Source: Typhlomys cinereus
Taxonomy: Eukaryota > Chordata > Mammalia > Rodentia > Platacanthomyidae
Assembly (NCBI GenBank): GCA_023101885.1
Contig: JALPQD010000295.1
Span: forward strand, 1,773,939-1,837,938
Reading direction: 5' to 3'
Length of the DNA stretch: 64,000 bases
The position numbers were made by a program, and so were the translations under genes. The notes under the pieces are model-generated. The model saw only the letters and a program-made list of their open reading frames with translations. It did no database searches and was not told where the DNA came from. Below, one piece after another: positions 22,205 through 31,323 of this stretch. Position 1 is the first letter of the stretch. Each line of letters starts with the position of its first letter.

Positions 22205-22506
22205 GGGCTGGAGAGACGGCTCAGAGGTTAAGACTCTACCCCCTAAGCAGAAGATCTTGAGTTTCAATCCCAGGTCCCATGTAGGAAAAGCCAGTTGCAA
22301 ATAGAGGTGGCCTGCAATTCAGGCTCCAGAAGGTGAAGCCTGGGAAATCCCAGAGGGAAACAAAAAGGAGGGAGAAGCAATTCAGGATGATTCCCAAAGT
22401 CACCCTTGGTCCTCCACAGGGACCCATAGTGCTCTCTGGTGCACACACACACACACACACACATACACAGAGATAGATAGATAGATAGATAGGCAGATAG
22501 ATAGAT

Positions 22507-22561
<55 letters not shown>

Positions 22562-22569
22562 GGATAGGC

Positions 22570-22629
<60 letters not shown>

Positions 22630-22665
22630 GATAGACAGATACATAGATAAAAAGTTAAAACAACC
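22205..22665 (+). mobile_element. Dimeric SINE (IDL-Geo-like) with expanded (GATA)n tail
   Basis: GGGCTGGAGAGACGGCTCAG head, GTGAAGCCTGGGAAATCCCA right half, a short (CA)n, then roughly 180 bp of GATA units broken by GGCA/GATG steps (22,466-22,650). Confidence 0.85.
22466..22650 (+). repeat. (GATA)n microsatellite
   Basis: More than 35 GATA units in several runs separated by GGCAGATA, GATGATA and GATGGATAGGCA interruptions. It is nested in the tail of the SINE at 22,205. Confidence 0.95.
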
Positions 22666-22669
22666 TGGC

Positions 22670-23185
22670 TATTTAAAAAACAAAAAAATATAGCACTGAC
22701 AAGCATGTACACCCGCACCCACACATGCAAGCAAACATGTGCACACATGAAAGGCAGAAAAAAATCCTGGAGGGGGGTTTTTAGAAGTGGTTAAGTTCGG
22801 ATGAGCTGGATGGTGTCCAAGGAAGAGATAACTGGCCAGAGCACCCCACCCATCCCACATTCTCCTCGCTCCCATCCCCCCCAGCTTCTCTTCTACCCCT
22901 CTTCCATGCAGCTGTCCTGGCCCCAGTAAAGAAGTTTTGTCCCCTCCCTTTGGCTTCCCCCACTGAACAATACACCCTGTCACTGGAATTTCCCCAGGAA
23001 GCTCTTGCTGGGGGAAAGAAAAGGCTTCAGCTGCTGCCAGCCTAGGAGGAGCTTGTCTTTCAGAGCTGTCTCTAGACACCTTGCAGGACACTGAAAGTTC
23101 AGAGGAAGATGGGTGAGCAATGGGGGGACGATCCCCACATGAGGACAGCTGGGCTCTTCTTGAGTCTGGGCATCTATTGAAACAC
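22670..23185. other. No gene recognised
   Basis: Unique-looking GC-moderate sequence including CCAGCTTCTCTTCTACCCCT. No conserved frame or repeat was identified. Confidence 0.5.
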
Positions 23186-23189
23186 CGGG

Positions 23190-23400
23190 ATGGGGCTTAA
23201 GAGATGGCTCAGGGGTCAAGACTCTGCTTCACTAGAAGAAGGTCCTGAGTTCTGATCCCAGATCCTGCACTTCCAGCCTTGCAAGACAGAGCCTAGGAAA
23301 CCTTTGAGGGAAACAAGGAGGTAGAGCAATCCAGGATATTCCTGAAGTCATCCTTGTACCTCCACAGACATACAGACACACACACAGAAACACAGACACA

Positions 23401-23453
<53 letters not shown>

Positions 23454-23455
23454 AC
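23190..23455 (+). mobile_element. Dimeric SINE (IDL-Geo-like) with (CA)n tail
   Basis: GGGGCTTAAGAGATGGCTCA head, AGACAGAGCCTAGGAAACCT right half and about 50 bp of (CA)n at 23,402-23,450. Confidence 0.8.
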
Positions 23456-23645
23456 ATGTCACAAGATCAACTGGGTTGTGCCCCAATATGAACAGACCAA
23501 TGAGATGTAGAGACCCCAGAGATGTAGATACCTGGAGTCCATGAGTCCTCCAGGGTTCCCTTGCCCCTCATGGACTGTCTATCTGTGAGTTCCATCCTTC
23601 TCTCCTCTAATAAATTTTGCCTTTATTTTCCTAGAGTGTTCTGCT
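23456..23645 (+). mobile_element. LTR-like fragment
   Basis: ATCAACTGGGTTGTGCCCCA, GAACAGACCAATGAGATGTA, CCCCTCATGGACTGTCTATC and CTCTAATAAATTTTGCCTTT show the 3' part of the family seen at 5.9, 20 and 21.7 kb. Confidence 0.45.
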
Positions 23646-23995
23646 GGGATTACACATACCCTGCCACTCATGGGGCTCCAGCCCCCCTAGAGATAAGGAA
23701 CCCAACTTCCCCAGCCCTGTGTTCATGACGAATATGTAAATGAGCTTCTCCAATGTAGACAAATTCCTCAAAGACACAGTTCAACCTCAGTTGAGCCCCC
23801 ATAAGAACACACCAATCAGACAAGGGGAGAACAAAAGCTCATTCAGTTTAAAAAATACTAAAACAAACCAATAAGGAAAAGCTCAATGCCTGATGTTGCC
23901 AGCCAGTGGGGGCCCCTTGCCCCCCTCTGACACTGTGAGTTCTTTTTCTCCATTAGGAAATCTTGCCTTAATCCTCTGTGTAAGGTTCTTTGTTC
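23646..23995 (+). mobile_element. LTR-like element, second copy adjacent
   Basis: Has GAGCTTCTCCAATGTAGACA, CCAATAAGGAAAAGCTCAAT and GGAAATCTTGCCTTAATCCT in the order of the family, directly after the copy at 23,456-23,645. Confidence 0.45.
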
Positions 23996-23999
23996 TTTT

Positions 24000-24243
24000 T
24001 TTAAGGAAGGGTGAGTAGTGAAGGGAAGGGAGGGGATGGAAGGGAGAGGAGAGGGAAGGGAGGCTGGGATGCATACTCAGTGTGCTTGTAAAAGTAGAAA
24101 AACAAATAAAACAAAGGAAGGGTGGATTCACCATGCTGCCGACAAGGAATGGAAAAAATTTATTGATTATGTAGTCACACGACATCTGCCCGACTAACTC
24201 TCTGGGAACGGAGCAAAGGCGGGATCTGAAGAGGGAGCGGAAC
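24000..24243. other. G/A-rich simple sequence and unique DNA
   Basis: GGAAGGGAGGGG-type purine-rich tract at 24,005-24,065, then unique sequence. Confidence 0.6.
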
Positions 24244-24500
24244 ATGTATGTGTGTGTGTGTGTGTTTGTCTGTCAGAGGGCACTGGGTATCTCTGTGTAG
24301 GACTAATGGTGATTTCTGGAATAATCCTGGATTGCTTCTTCTTACCTCACTCTGGGATTTCCCAGGCTCTGTCCACCAGGGCAGGAAGTACTGGCCACCA
24401 TCCTTTCTGCTTGATGTTTTTACATGGGACCTGGCATTTGAACTCAGGACCTTCTGCTTGTGAGGCAGAGTCTTAGCTCTTGAGCCACCTCTCCAGCCCT
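24244..24500 (-). mobile_element. Dimeric SINE (IDL-Geo-like), minus strand
   Basis: Reverse complement of a full unit, from a short (GT)n tail at 24,247 to CTTGAGCCACCTCTCCAGCC at the tRNA-like head. Confidence 0.85.
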
Positions 24501-24564
24501 GAATCTGTGTTTTTAACTGCTCTAACAACTTGCCATGAAAGGATGAAAAAAGGAAGGGATGTAG

Positions 24565-24705
24565 CAATGAATGAATGAATGGATGGATGAATGGGTGAAT
24601 GAATGAATGAATGGATGAATGGGTGAATGAATGAACAAAACGGATGAATGGATCGATGCTGAACAAATGAATGGATGGATGGATCCTAGAATGAACACAT
24701 GAATG
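24565..24705 (+). repeat. Tetranucleotide (GAAT)n/(GGAT)n repeat
   Basis: Mixed GAAT, GGAT and GGGT units with a partial higher-order 24-28-bp pattern (ATGAATGGATGAATGGGTGA occurs twice). It is short-unit satellite-like DNA, not a CRISPR array. Confidence 0.85.
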
Positions 24706-24918
24706 GACAAATGAATGATCTGCTCTTAGAAACAGTTATCTCCTAGAAAACCCTATGTCCCATCGCTGTTTGGTTATGAAGTCAGCTCGTGGTTAGAGAG
24801 GGAGAACTGAGAGAAAGGGAGGGAGGGGTTGAGGGGGCAGAGACGCCTTCAGTGGGCATCAGCGGGCAGCACACGGGCATCTGGAGGGCTCTCTTTCCCT
24901 GTGTCACCCTCCTGAACC

Positions 24919-24991
24919 ATGGAACAACCCCGAGAGAAGGGGATCTTTGGGCTCAAGTCTGACCACACTGGCCTTCGGACAGCTAAGAAGG
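24919..24991 (+). other. Candidate first coding exon, unidentified
   Basis: ATG at 24,919 in a good context (GAACCATGG) opens 24 codons (MEQPREKGIFG...RTAKK) up to AAG followed by GTGAGG, a plausible donor. I do not recognise the peptide. The surrounding 24,840-25,500 is GC-rich and gene-like but no second exon was found. Chance is quite possible. Confidence 0.2.
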
Positions 24992-25530
24992 TGAGGAGTG
25001 CTCCACGGGGCTGTGGGTTGAGTAAGAGCAGCAATTACACGAACGTGGATGCCCCCCATCCCACCCTGCCTGAGTCATGCTCCACAGAGACAGGAGGCAG
25101 CTAGAGGCCCGAAGCAACCTCAGATATAGGGGCCGACGAGGCCTCCAGTGTGACGTGGCCAAAGCCGTCACTAGATGAGCCACAGGCCTGAGGAGTCTGG
25201 GGACAAGGTCAGAGGAGAGGGAGGGAGGTGCCAGCTGGGGAGGCCAGGCCCACGCTGACACAATGCCCGGCTGGGGACACAGACGTTGAGAGTGGCACAC
25301 GGACTTTGTGCAGGATGCTCCGCCTTCTGCACTTTCAGCTGCTCCTCTGGGGTTCAATTCTGCCCTCCACCCCCACCCCAAGGACATGCCCTGGCTCTGT
25401 AATCAGTGATTGGAGGCGCCGTGGAGAGGGCAGAACACCCAGCTGGGCCCAGCGAGGACACTGGAGGCCACAAGTGTCTTGTGGCACCAGATTGACAGCG
25501 CCTGCTCCATGGGGGTGTGTGGTTCTTGTT
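24992..25530. other. GC-rich unique sequence, no gene recognised
   Basis: Overlapping frames on both strands without known motifs; no repeat family recognised. Confidence 0.5.
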
Positions 25531-25534
25531 GTTG

Positions 25535-25569
<35 letters not shown>

Positions 25570-25845
25570 TGTGTGTGTGTGTGTCAGAAGGCACTGTGTG
25601 TTCCTGTGAAAGACCAAGGGTGACTTTGGGAATCATCCTGGATTGCTTCTACCTCCTTCTTGCTTCCCTCTGGGATTATCCAGGCTCCGCCCACCAGAAC
25701 TGGAAGCACAGGCTGCAGCCCTTTACACCTGTTGGTTTTTTTGTTTTTTGGGGGGGGATTTTTTTGTCATGGGACTTGGGATCTGAACTCAGGACCTTCT
25801 GCTTTCAAGGCAGGGTCTTAACCCCTGAGCTATCTCTCCACCCCT
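25535..25845 (-). mobile_element. Dimeric SINE (IDL-Geo-like), minus strand
   Basis: (GT)n tail at 25,537-25,583, TCAGAAGGCACTGTGTGTTC, GGGATTATCCAGGCTCCGCC, GAACTCAGGACCTTCTGCTT and GAGCTATCTCTCCACCCC in reverse orientation. Confidence 0.85.
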
Positions 25846-25969
25846 TGTGTATGTAGCTGTATCTGCATCTTCATGGCTGGCTGAATCTACTGTGGGGAAG
25901 GCTGGGGATGCAGGCCAGCTTGGAACGTGCTTGCCTAACCATACACCAGTGACCTCTAACCACACTGAT

Positions 25970-26100
25970 TAGTATGGTGGGCGCTTGCCTGTCATCACAG
26001 CACTCCAAAAGTGGAGGCAGGAGGATCAGAAGTTTAAGGTTATCCTTGTCTACATGAGACCCCATCTCAAAAACAAACAAACAAACAAGCAAACAAACAG
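25970..26100 (+). mobile_element. B1 SINE
   Basis: TGGTGGGCGCTTGCCTGTCA, GTGGAGGCAGGAGGATCAGA and GAGACCCCATCTCAAAAACA followed by (CAAA)n. This is a 7SL-derived B1 element, showing that both B1 and the dimeric SINE occur in this genome. Confidence 0.8.
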
Positions 26101-26104
26101 CCAG

Positions 26105-26599
26105 TCAGTCAACAAAGTCCTTGCATATATGTCACAGTTGTTTGTTTCATTGCTGTCCTGGTCCGGGCTGTAGCAAGAGCACCATCTCTTGGCTCTGTCT
26201 TCTGCTCAGCCTGTCCCTGCTGAGCCCCTGGTGTCTGGTCCCCTTTCCCCCAGGGTGCAGGTCTCAGCTGCTGCCCACCAACATGCCTGCAGTGGCACGA
26301 GGCTCAAGTGGCTCACATGGTCCCAGCCACCCCACAAGAAGACACTGGTCCCAAATGCACTTGGGGAGGGGGGTCTGCCGGCAGGCAGGGGCTTGTGTGG
26401 ACTGATAAGGGTCAGACTCCTGAGGCAAGGTGGGCATGGAGACGGGGCATGAGGGAGTCATGGAGCAGCGATAGCAGAGGGGAGAGTTGCACAAGCAGGG
26501 GGTGTAGGGGAGTAGTGGAGGAGAGTGTAGTGAAGACATGGATAGGTGAAGATAGAGGGGAGCCATGGCGGGACCATGCACATAAAATGTCCTCAGGTC
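26105..26599. other. No gene recognised
   Basis: GC-moderate unique sequence; overlapping short frames only. Confidence 0.5.
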
Positions 26600-26614
26600 A
26601 AAGGGCCAAAGAGG

Positions 26615-26826
26615 GGGGCTGTAGAGGTGGCTCAGGGGTTAAGCTTCTGTCTTGCAGGCAGAAAGTCCTGAGTTCAGATCCTAGACCTCACGTGTAGATG
26701 CTGGGCAGAAGCGGGGGCGACCTGCATTTCTGGTCTTGGTAGGGCAGAGCCTGTGAATCCTGGGGCAGAGTAAACAAGGAGGAGGTGGAGGCGGTCCATG
26801 GTGGTTCCCCAATTCGCCCATGATTC

Positions 26827-26870
<44 letters not shown>

Positions 26871-26962
26871 TACACACGTGCATACAAGCACAATTGAATA
26901 AATAATAAAAAAAATTAAAAAAAAGAAAGTGCAAAAAAAAAAACAAAAAACAAAAAAAAAAC
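26615..26962 (+). mobile_element. Dimeric SINE (IDL-Geo-like) with target duplication
   Basis: Full unit with (CA)n at 26,830-26,866 and a long A-rich tail. The flanks AAAGGGCCAAAGAGG (26,600-26,614) and AAAGGGCCCCAGAGG (26,963-26,977) form a 15-bp target duplication with two mismatches, defining its ends. Confidence 0.9.
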
Positions 26963-26979
26963 AAAGGGCCCCAGAGGGC

Positions 26980-28160
26980 AGGAAGAGCTCTAGACCATTG
27001 GATCCCCCACAGTATGTGGGTGTTCAGGGGTTACTGCTGGGGTTGGGGGCAGAGGTGCCCCCTGAGGATTCTGGGATCAGGGCCCCCTGGTTGGTATGTC
27101 TGGGACCCATATGTTTCTCCAGCATGGTATGGTGAGGAGTCCAGGCCAATCCGGATCCAAAGCCTGTTTCCAAAAGGACTTCTATCATCCCCAGTCCCAA
27201 GCTTCCCTACCACTCTGGCTCCACCCCCTCTGAGTGTGGCTGTCCATCAGTGAAGACCCTGTCCAGGGGACGCTCCCTGGGCACATTCTGTGCTGGTGAC
27301 ACCACTTGGCAGTCGCCACTTGGCAGTAGGCTCTCCTGGCTACCGGCTGGCTCGGGTGAGTGCTCTGCTGTCCAATCAGCTGCACCACAGTGGCATGAAG
27401 AGCTGAGGGAGTCAGCATGTGGACTGGAAAGAGGAATGGAAGGTGGGTGAATATCTGGGGCTACTGGTCTAGCTGGAGAGAGAGAGAGACGCAGAGAGAG
27501 AGAGAGAATCATCTCAGATCACGCTGTGGCCTGAGCTCTGGACGATGTTCATGGTTAGCTGACAGCCAGGGTGAGGAGCCCCCAACCCCAGCACCACTAA
27601 CACACTGCACAACACCCCAGTGACTGGAGGCTTCGGCCTTTGCACATGCAATCCTGACCCTATGTGCTCAACTCTTGTGGGAAAGGCTGTTAGTGTCACC
27701 AGGCATGGAGGGTGTTGTGTAACTCCCCCCATCAAGCTCCCCCCTCTGGCTGTGGATTGGGGGCATTTGCAGATGAGCTACTTCCTGGCTTTTCTCAATG
27801 GGGCTGAGTGTTTATTGAGTCTTGAAGAGTAAAGTTGAGCGCTCACTTACGGGCCCCTCAGCATGTTGCATTGCACATGGGGGTTGTGTAAATGCTGCCA
27901 CAGGAGCCAGGCCCAGCTGGGTCTTGGTTCTTAAAGCAGCTATAGCCGGTGCTGGGCGAGGGTCCGTGGCCGAGTACTGGCCTGCAAGCCTGAGACCTGA
28001 GTTTGAATCCCTGGTACTCAGTGAAAAGCCCTTGCTCAGCCGTAGACCTGCCTCAGCACTGGCTGTGTAGTTGGAGACAGCTGGTTCCAGGGGCTCACTG
28101 GCCAGCCAGGTCTCAAAAAATAGGATGGAGAGTGGAAGAGGCAGACACCTGGGGACCACT
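26980..28160. other. No gene recognised
   Basis: GC-rich unique sequence, with a short (GA)n near 27,478-27,508 and a diverged tRNA-derived SINE-like stretch at 27,950-28,100 (GGTGCTGGGCGAGGGTCCGT, GAGTTTGAATCCCTGGTACT). No coding content supported. Confidence 0.5.
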
Positions 28161-28164
28161 TCTG

Positions 28165-28715
28165 GCCTTTGTGTGTATGGTCACACATGAACACCCACTT
28201 GTATCCACTCACAGGAGCACACACGCATGCACCAGAAATAGGCACCATACACATACTCACACACCTCCACACAACATACCACGTACAATACGTACACACA
28301 TACACACACAACACAACACACACAGGCACCACACACATATACACAAACCTCCACACACGCATACCACACATAATACATATACACATACACACCACACAAC
28401 ATACACACAAGCCACATGAATGTACACACATCTCAGTACACACATAATATATACATGCACCACGTATCACACATACACACACACTACACATAATGCATAA
28501 ATACATATCACACATAGTACACATAGACACACACACATATATATGTATAACACAGTACATACATACCCCTTACATATATCCACACCAGAGGGCACACACG
28601 CCACGTATATACACATACACAAACATACCACATACACATACTACACTACAAATACACACATAGCACACATGTATACTTATACACATAATACACAACACAA
28701 AAGTATGATAAGGCA
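28165..28715 (+). repeat. Long degenerate CA/TA-rich tract
   Basis: About 550 bp dominated by CACA, ATACAC and CACCACA units with no fixed period, rich in alternating purine-pyrimidine steps. Translations in both directions are Cys/Val- or His/Thr-rich artefacts. Confidence 0.85.
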
Positions 28716-28721
28716 TAATTG

Positions 28722-28870
28722 TGGGGCTAGTGAGATGACTGAATGGTAAGTTGCTTACCCACAAACCTGTAACTAATTTCAATCCCTGGAAACCCACATG
28801 GTAGCAGCGAACTGACTTCCAAAAGAGTTGTCCTGTGACTCCACCCATGTGCTATGGAATGCACGCATGT
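28722..28870 (+). mobile_element. Old tRNA-derived SINE (B2/ID-like)
   Basis: GGGGCTAGTGAGATGACTGA, AATTTCAATCCCTGGAAACC and CACATGGTAGCAGCGAACTG. A relative stands at the corresponding place in unit B (38,847-38,990). Confidence 0.45.
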
Positions 28871-28919
28871 GCCTTCCTTCTCCCCATTCCTAAATATATA
28901 AGTGAGAAATATAAATCAG

Positions 28920-29262
28920 AAGTGAGAACAATAATGTTACAGCTTTCTTATGTTGTCATGAGTCTTTCCATTTTCTTCACTTCTACTTGCACATGATAGA
29001 GCTATAGTGTCTTGATGCACCATGGAAAGCGATGTCCCCCGTGTCACTGCAGACTTCCACTTCCTCTTCCTGGGAGGGGAGCACTGTGGCCCAGCTTGTA
29101 GCTGGATAGGGAATTACAAGGTGGCAATCTCCTTTACTGTTGTGTGTTTTGGAAGATTAAGCTTGCTTTATGAGGCATGTCTGGATTATGATTTGAAAAG
29201 AAAGGGATTTTTGGTTAATTTCATGTGCCAGCCCAACTGGACACAGTGAGCCTGAGTTTGGG
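28920..29262 (+). repeat. Block matching 39,178-39,515
   Basis: From GAGAACAATAATGTTACAGC to GAGTTTGGGTGTGT this aligns along its whole length with unit B's far 3' flank. It probably marks the distal end of duplication unit A, which would place about 23 kb between 5,350 and here that unit B lacks. An ordinary dispersed repeat is the alternative. Confidence 0.7.
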
Positions 29263-29264
29263 TG

Positions 29265-29372
29265 TGTAGGCCGCCACTGTTTCTTGCTTGGCATTTTTTA
29301 CATGAGATCTGAGATCTGAACTCAGTACCTCTTGCTTCTGATGCAGAGTCTCAACCTCATCTCTCCAGCCCT
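29265..29372 (-). mobile_element. Dimeric SINE fragment, minus strand
   Basis: GCATTTTTTACATGAGATCT, GATCTGAACTCAGTACCTCT and CTCAACCTCATCTCTCCAGC match the head half of the SINE in reverse. Confidence 0.6.
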
Positions 29373-29799
29373 CAGCATCCCTTTTTAAGAATATTTATTC
29401 ATTTATTTATGTATTTGAATGAGATAGTTATAGAGAGAGAGACCGAGAGAGAGGATGCATGCCATGGGGCATGGGTGAAACAGAAGACAACTTTCAGAAG
29501 TCAGTTTTCTTTCAGATTCGCAGACCCAGGAGCAGGGATGAAGACTTTTCTCATTGTGTGCAGGGGCATCACTGATTAGTCTGCTGCAGGCCTGCAGTCT
29601 GGGTCTTTGACAAAAGTGGTTCTCAGAGCACAGGCTTGGCAGCTTAGAGGCTTAGGGTTGGAACCCAAAGCACTGGGTCTGTGGGACCCTGAGGCATAGG
29701 GTCCTCTCCAAACATGATTGGTCCCTGAGACCGCAACTGAGCTCTATAACTGGGTACCTTATCCGTGGCTCTTTACCCAATTTTTGTCACTTCTTTTTA
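29373..29799. other. Old repeat fragments, no gene recognised
   Basis: A (TTTA)n and GA-rich stretch (29,385-29,450) and a B4-like phrase at 29,470-29,510 (GAAGACAACTTTCAGAAGTC); otherwise unique. Confidence 0.5.
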
Positions 29800-30005
29800 A
29801 ATATTTTATTTCTTTATTAGAGAGAGGGAGAGAGAGAGAGAGGCACATGTATACATGCAATTCATTGCACAGAGGTGAATTTCAAAGGACAAGTTTTGGA
29901 AATCGCTTCTCTCCTTCTGCCATGTGGGTTCCCAGGAACTGAATTCAGGTCTTAAAGCTTGAGAACAAGTTTGAAATCCTGCTGAGTTATCTTGCCAACA
30001 CCACA
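29800..30005 (-). mobile_element. Old rodent SINE (B4-like)
   Basis: TAAATATTTTATTTCTTTAT, a GA-run, GGGTTCCCAGGAACTGAATT and GAGTTATCTTGCCAACACC in reverse orientation. Confidence 0.45.
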
Positions 30006-30059
30006 ACCCCTACTTTTTTGAGATGGGGTCTTATGTACACTATGTGGCTGAGGATGATG

Positions 30060-30292
30060 TTGAAGGACGTGTGGAAAAATGGGGGTGGGGGGCTGTAGAG
30101 GCCTATGGGTAACATCCTTAGGGATGGGAATCATTCTGGATTTTTGTTCTACCTCCTTACTGCTTTGCTCTGGGGTTTTCCACTTTCTGCTTTCCAGCAA
30201 CAGAAATATAGGCGACCTCCATGTCTGCCAGCATTTTTAACCTAAGATCTTCTAAGCAAAGACTTTAACCCTGAGCCATCTCCTCAGCCTAT
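30060..30292 (-). mobile_element. Dimeric SINE, diverged, minus strand
   Basis: GGGATGGGAATCATTCTGGA, GCTCTGGGGTTTTCCACTTT and ACCCTGAGCCATCTCCTCAG correspond to the SINE in reverse, with more substitutions than other copies. Confidence 0.6.
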
Positions 30293-30317
30293 GACCTTGA
30301 AACTTTTAAAAATTTTA

Positions 30318-30364
<47 letters not shown>

Positions 30365-30490
30365 TATCAGAGGGCACTGTGTGTCCCGGTGAAAGACCAA
30401 GGGTGACTTCAGGAATTATTCTGGATTGCTTCTGCCCCCTCTTTTGTTCCCTCTGAGATTTCCCAGGCTCTGCCCACCATGGCTGGAAGT
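30318..30490 (-). mobile_element. Dimeric SINE fragment (tail half), minus strand
   Basis: (GT)n at 30,322-30,365 followed by TCAGAGGGCACTGTGTGTCC, GGATTGCTTCTGCCCCCTCT and GATTTCCCAGGCTCTGCCCA; the tRNA-like half is missing. Confidence 0.75.
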
Positions 30491-30519
30491 ATAGGCATTT
30501 CAGTCAGAGGAGAGAAAGG

Positions 30520-30780
30520 TTGGAACTCCGGAAATACAGAACTGGAGTGCGATGAGGGGGTAGGATGCCCTGGAGAACTCATGGACCCAAAGCATGGAAT
30601 CCATGAGCAGCGAGGAACTCTTGGAATGCATGAGAAACAGGCACAAAACAGAACTCATGGCACTAAAGACATGGCGGGCTAGGGCGCCACCATGAAAAGC
30701 AGGCAAGAAACAAACTAATTGGTTAACTCACATTGGGGATCAAACCAGTTGCTCTTGGGCTCATGTGGGCTAGAGATCAA
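30520..30780 (-). mobile_element. LTR-like element, minus strand
   Basis: Reverse complement shows the 'CATGAGTTC / CATGGATTCCATG' phrases and CCAATTAGTT-type sequence of the LTR-like family at 5.9 and 21.7 kb. Confidence 0.4.
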
Positions 30781-31139
30781 GTTGTTGGATATGGAGACTT
30801 CATCTCCCTAATCCCTTCATAGCAAAGTTGGCCCCTAATCTCAGGGAGGATTGGAGCCAGTTCCACAGCGGGGTGCTCCTTCAGGGTGATTCCAGCAGTG
30901 GGGGAAGAGTTGTGGCCCCGATGGAGGATGTGGGGAGAATCTGTCTCCTTCCTTCCTGTTTGCACGCCACCAATTTGGATGACTGAGGAGGAGCCACAGT
31001 AAATGGCATCATTCTTCCCCCTGCCCTGCCCCTTGGGAAAGTGATGTCAGATTAGCCATGTGCTCTCCAAACCCAGATCTCCACAGATGGCTCAGCTGGG
31101 CCATCATGTCAGAAGACAGACTCTGCTGTGATTGGATTC

Positions 31140-31320
31140 CAAGGGAGGGTGGGCCAAGCCAGGGCTGGGTGATAGACACACCTTCCGAAAAGCTCCTCCC
31201 AAAAGCCAGGGGCTCAGGGGTGGGGAGGGTGGAATAGTGGGTGGGTGCAGGCCATCTCTTTATTACTGGCTCAGCCTCCTCCTCCTCAGCCATTAGATAG
31301 TTTGCAAGCTGCAGCCCGCA
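31140..31320 (+). promoter_or_regulatory. Presumed proximal promoter of PTGES copy B
   Basis: The 180 bp before the ATG contain G/C-rich boxes (GCTCCTCCCAAAAG, GGGGTGGGGAGGGTGG, GGTGGGTGCAGG). There is no clear TATA box apart from a weak TCTTTATTAC about 65 bp upstream of the ATG. Known PTGES promoters are TATA-less and driven by Egr-1/Sp1 boxes, so the layout fits. Position inferred only. Confidence 0.35.
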
Positions 31321-31323
31321 AAG

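Noticed and set aside
22236..22748. 170-codon minus-strand frame of repeated Tyr-Leu-Ser-Ile
   Set aside because: Translation of (GATA)n microsatellite DNA in a SINE tail.
24565..24705. Regularly repeated unit that might suggest a CRISPR-like or satellite array
   Set aside because: Units are 4 bp with irregular spacing and there are no unique spacers; it is a microsatellite in a mammalian genome.
28036..28560. Cys/Val-rich minus-strand frame of 174 codons
   Set aside because: Arises from CA/TA-rich low-complexity DNA.
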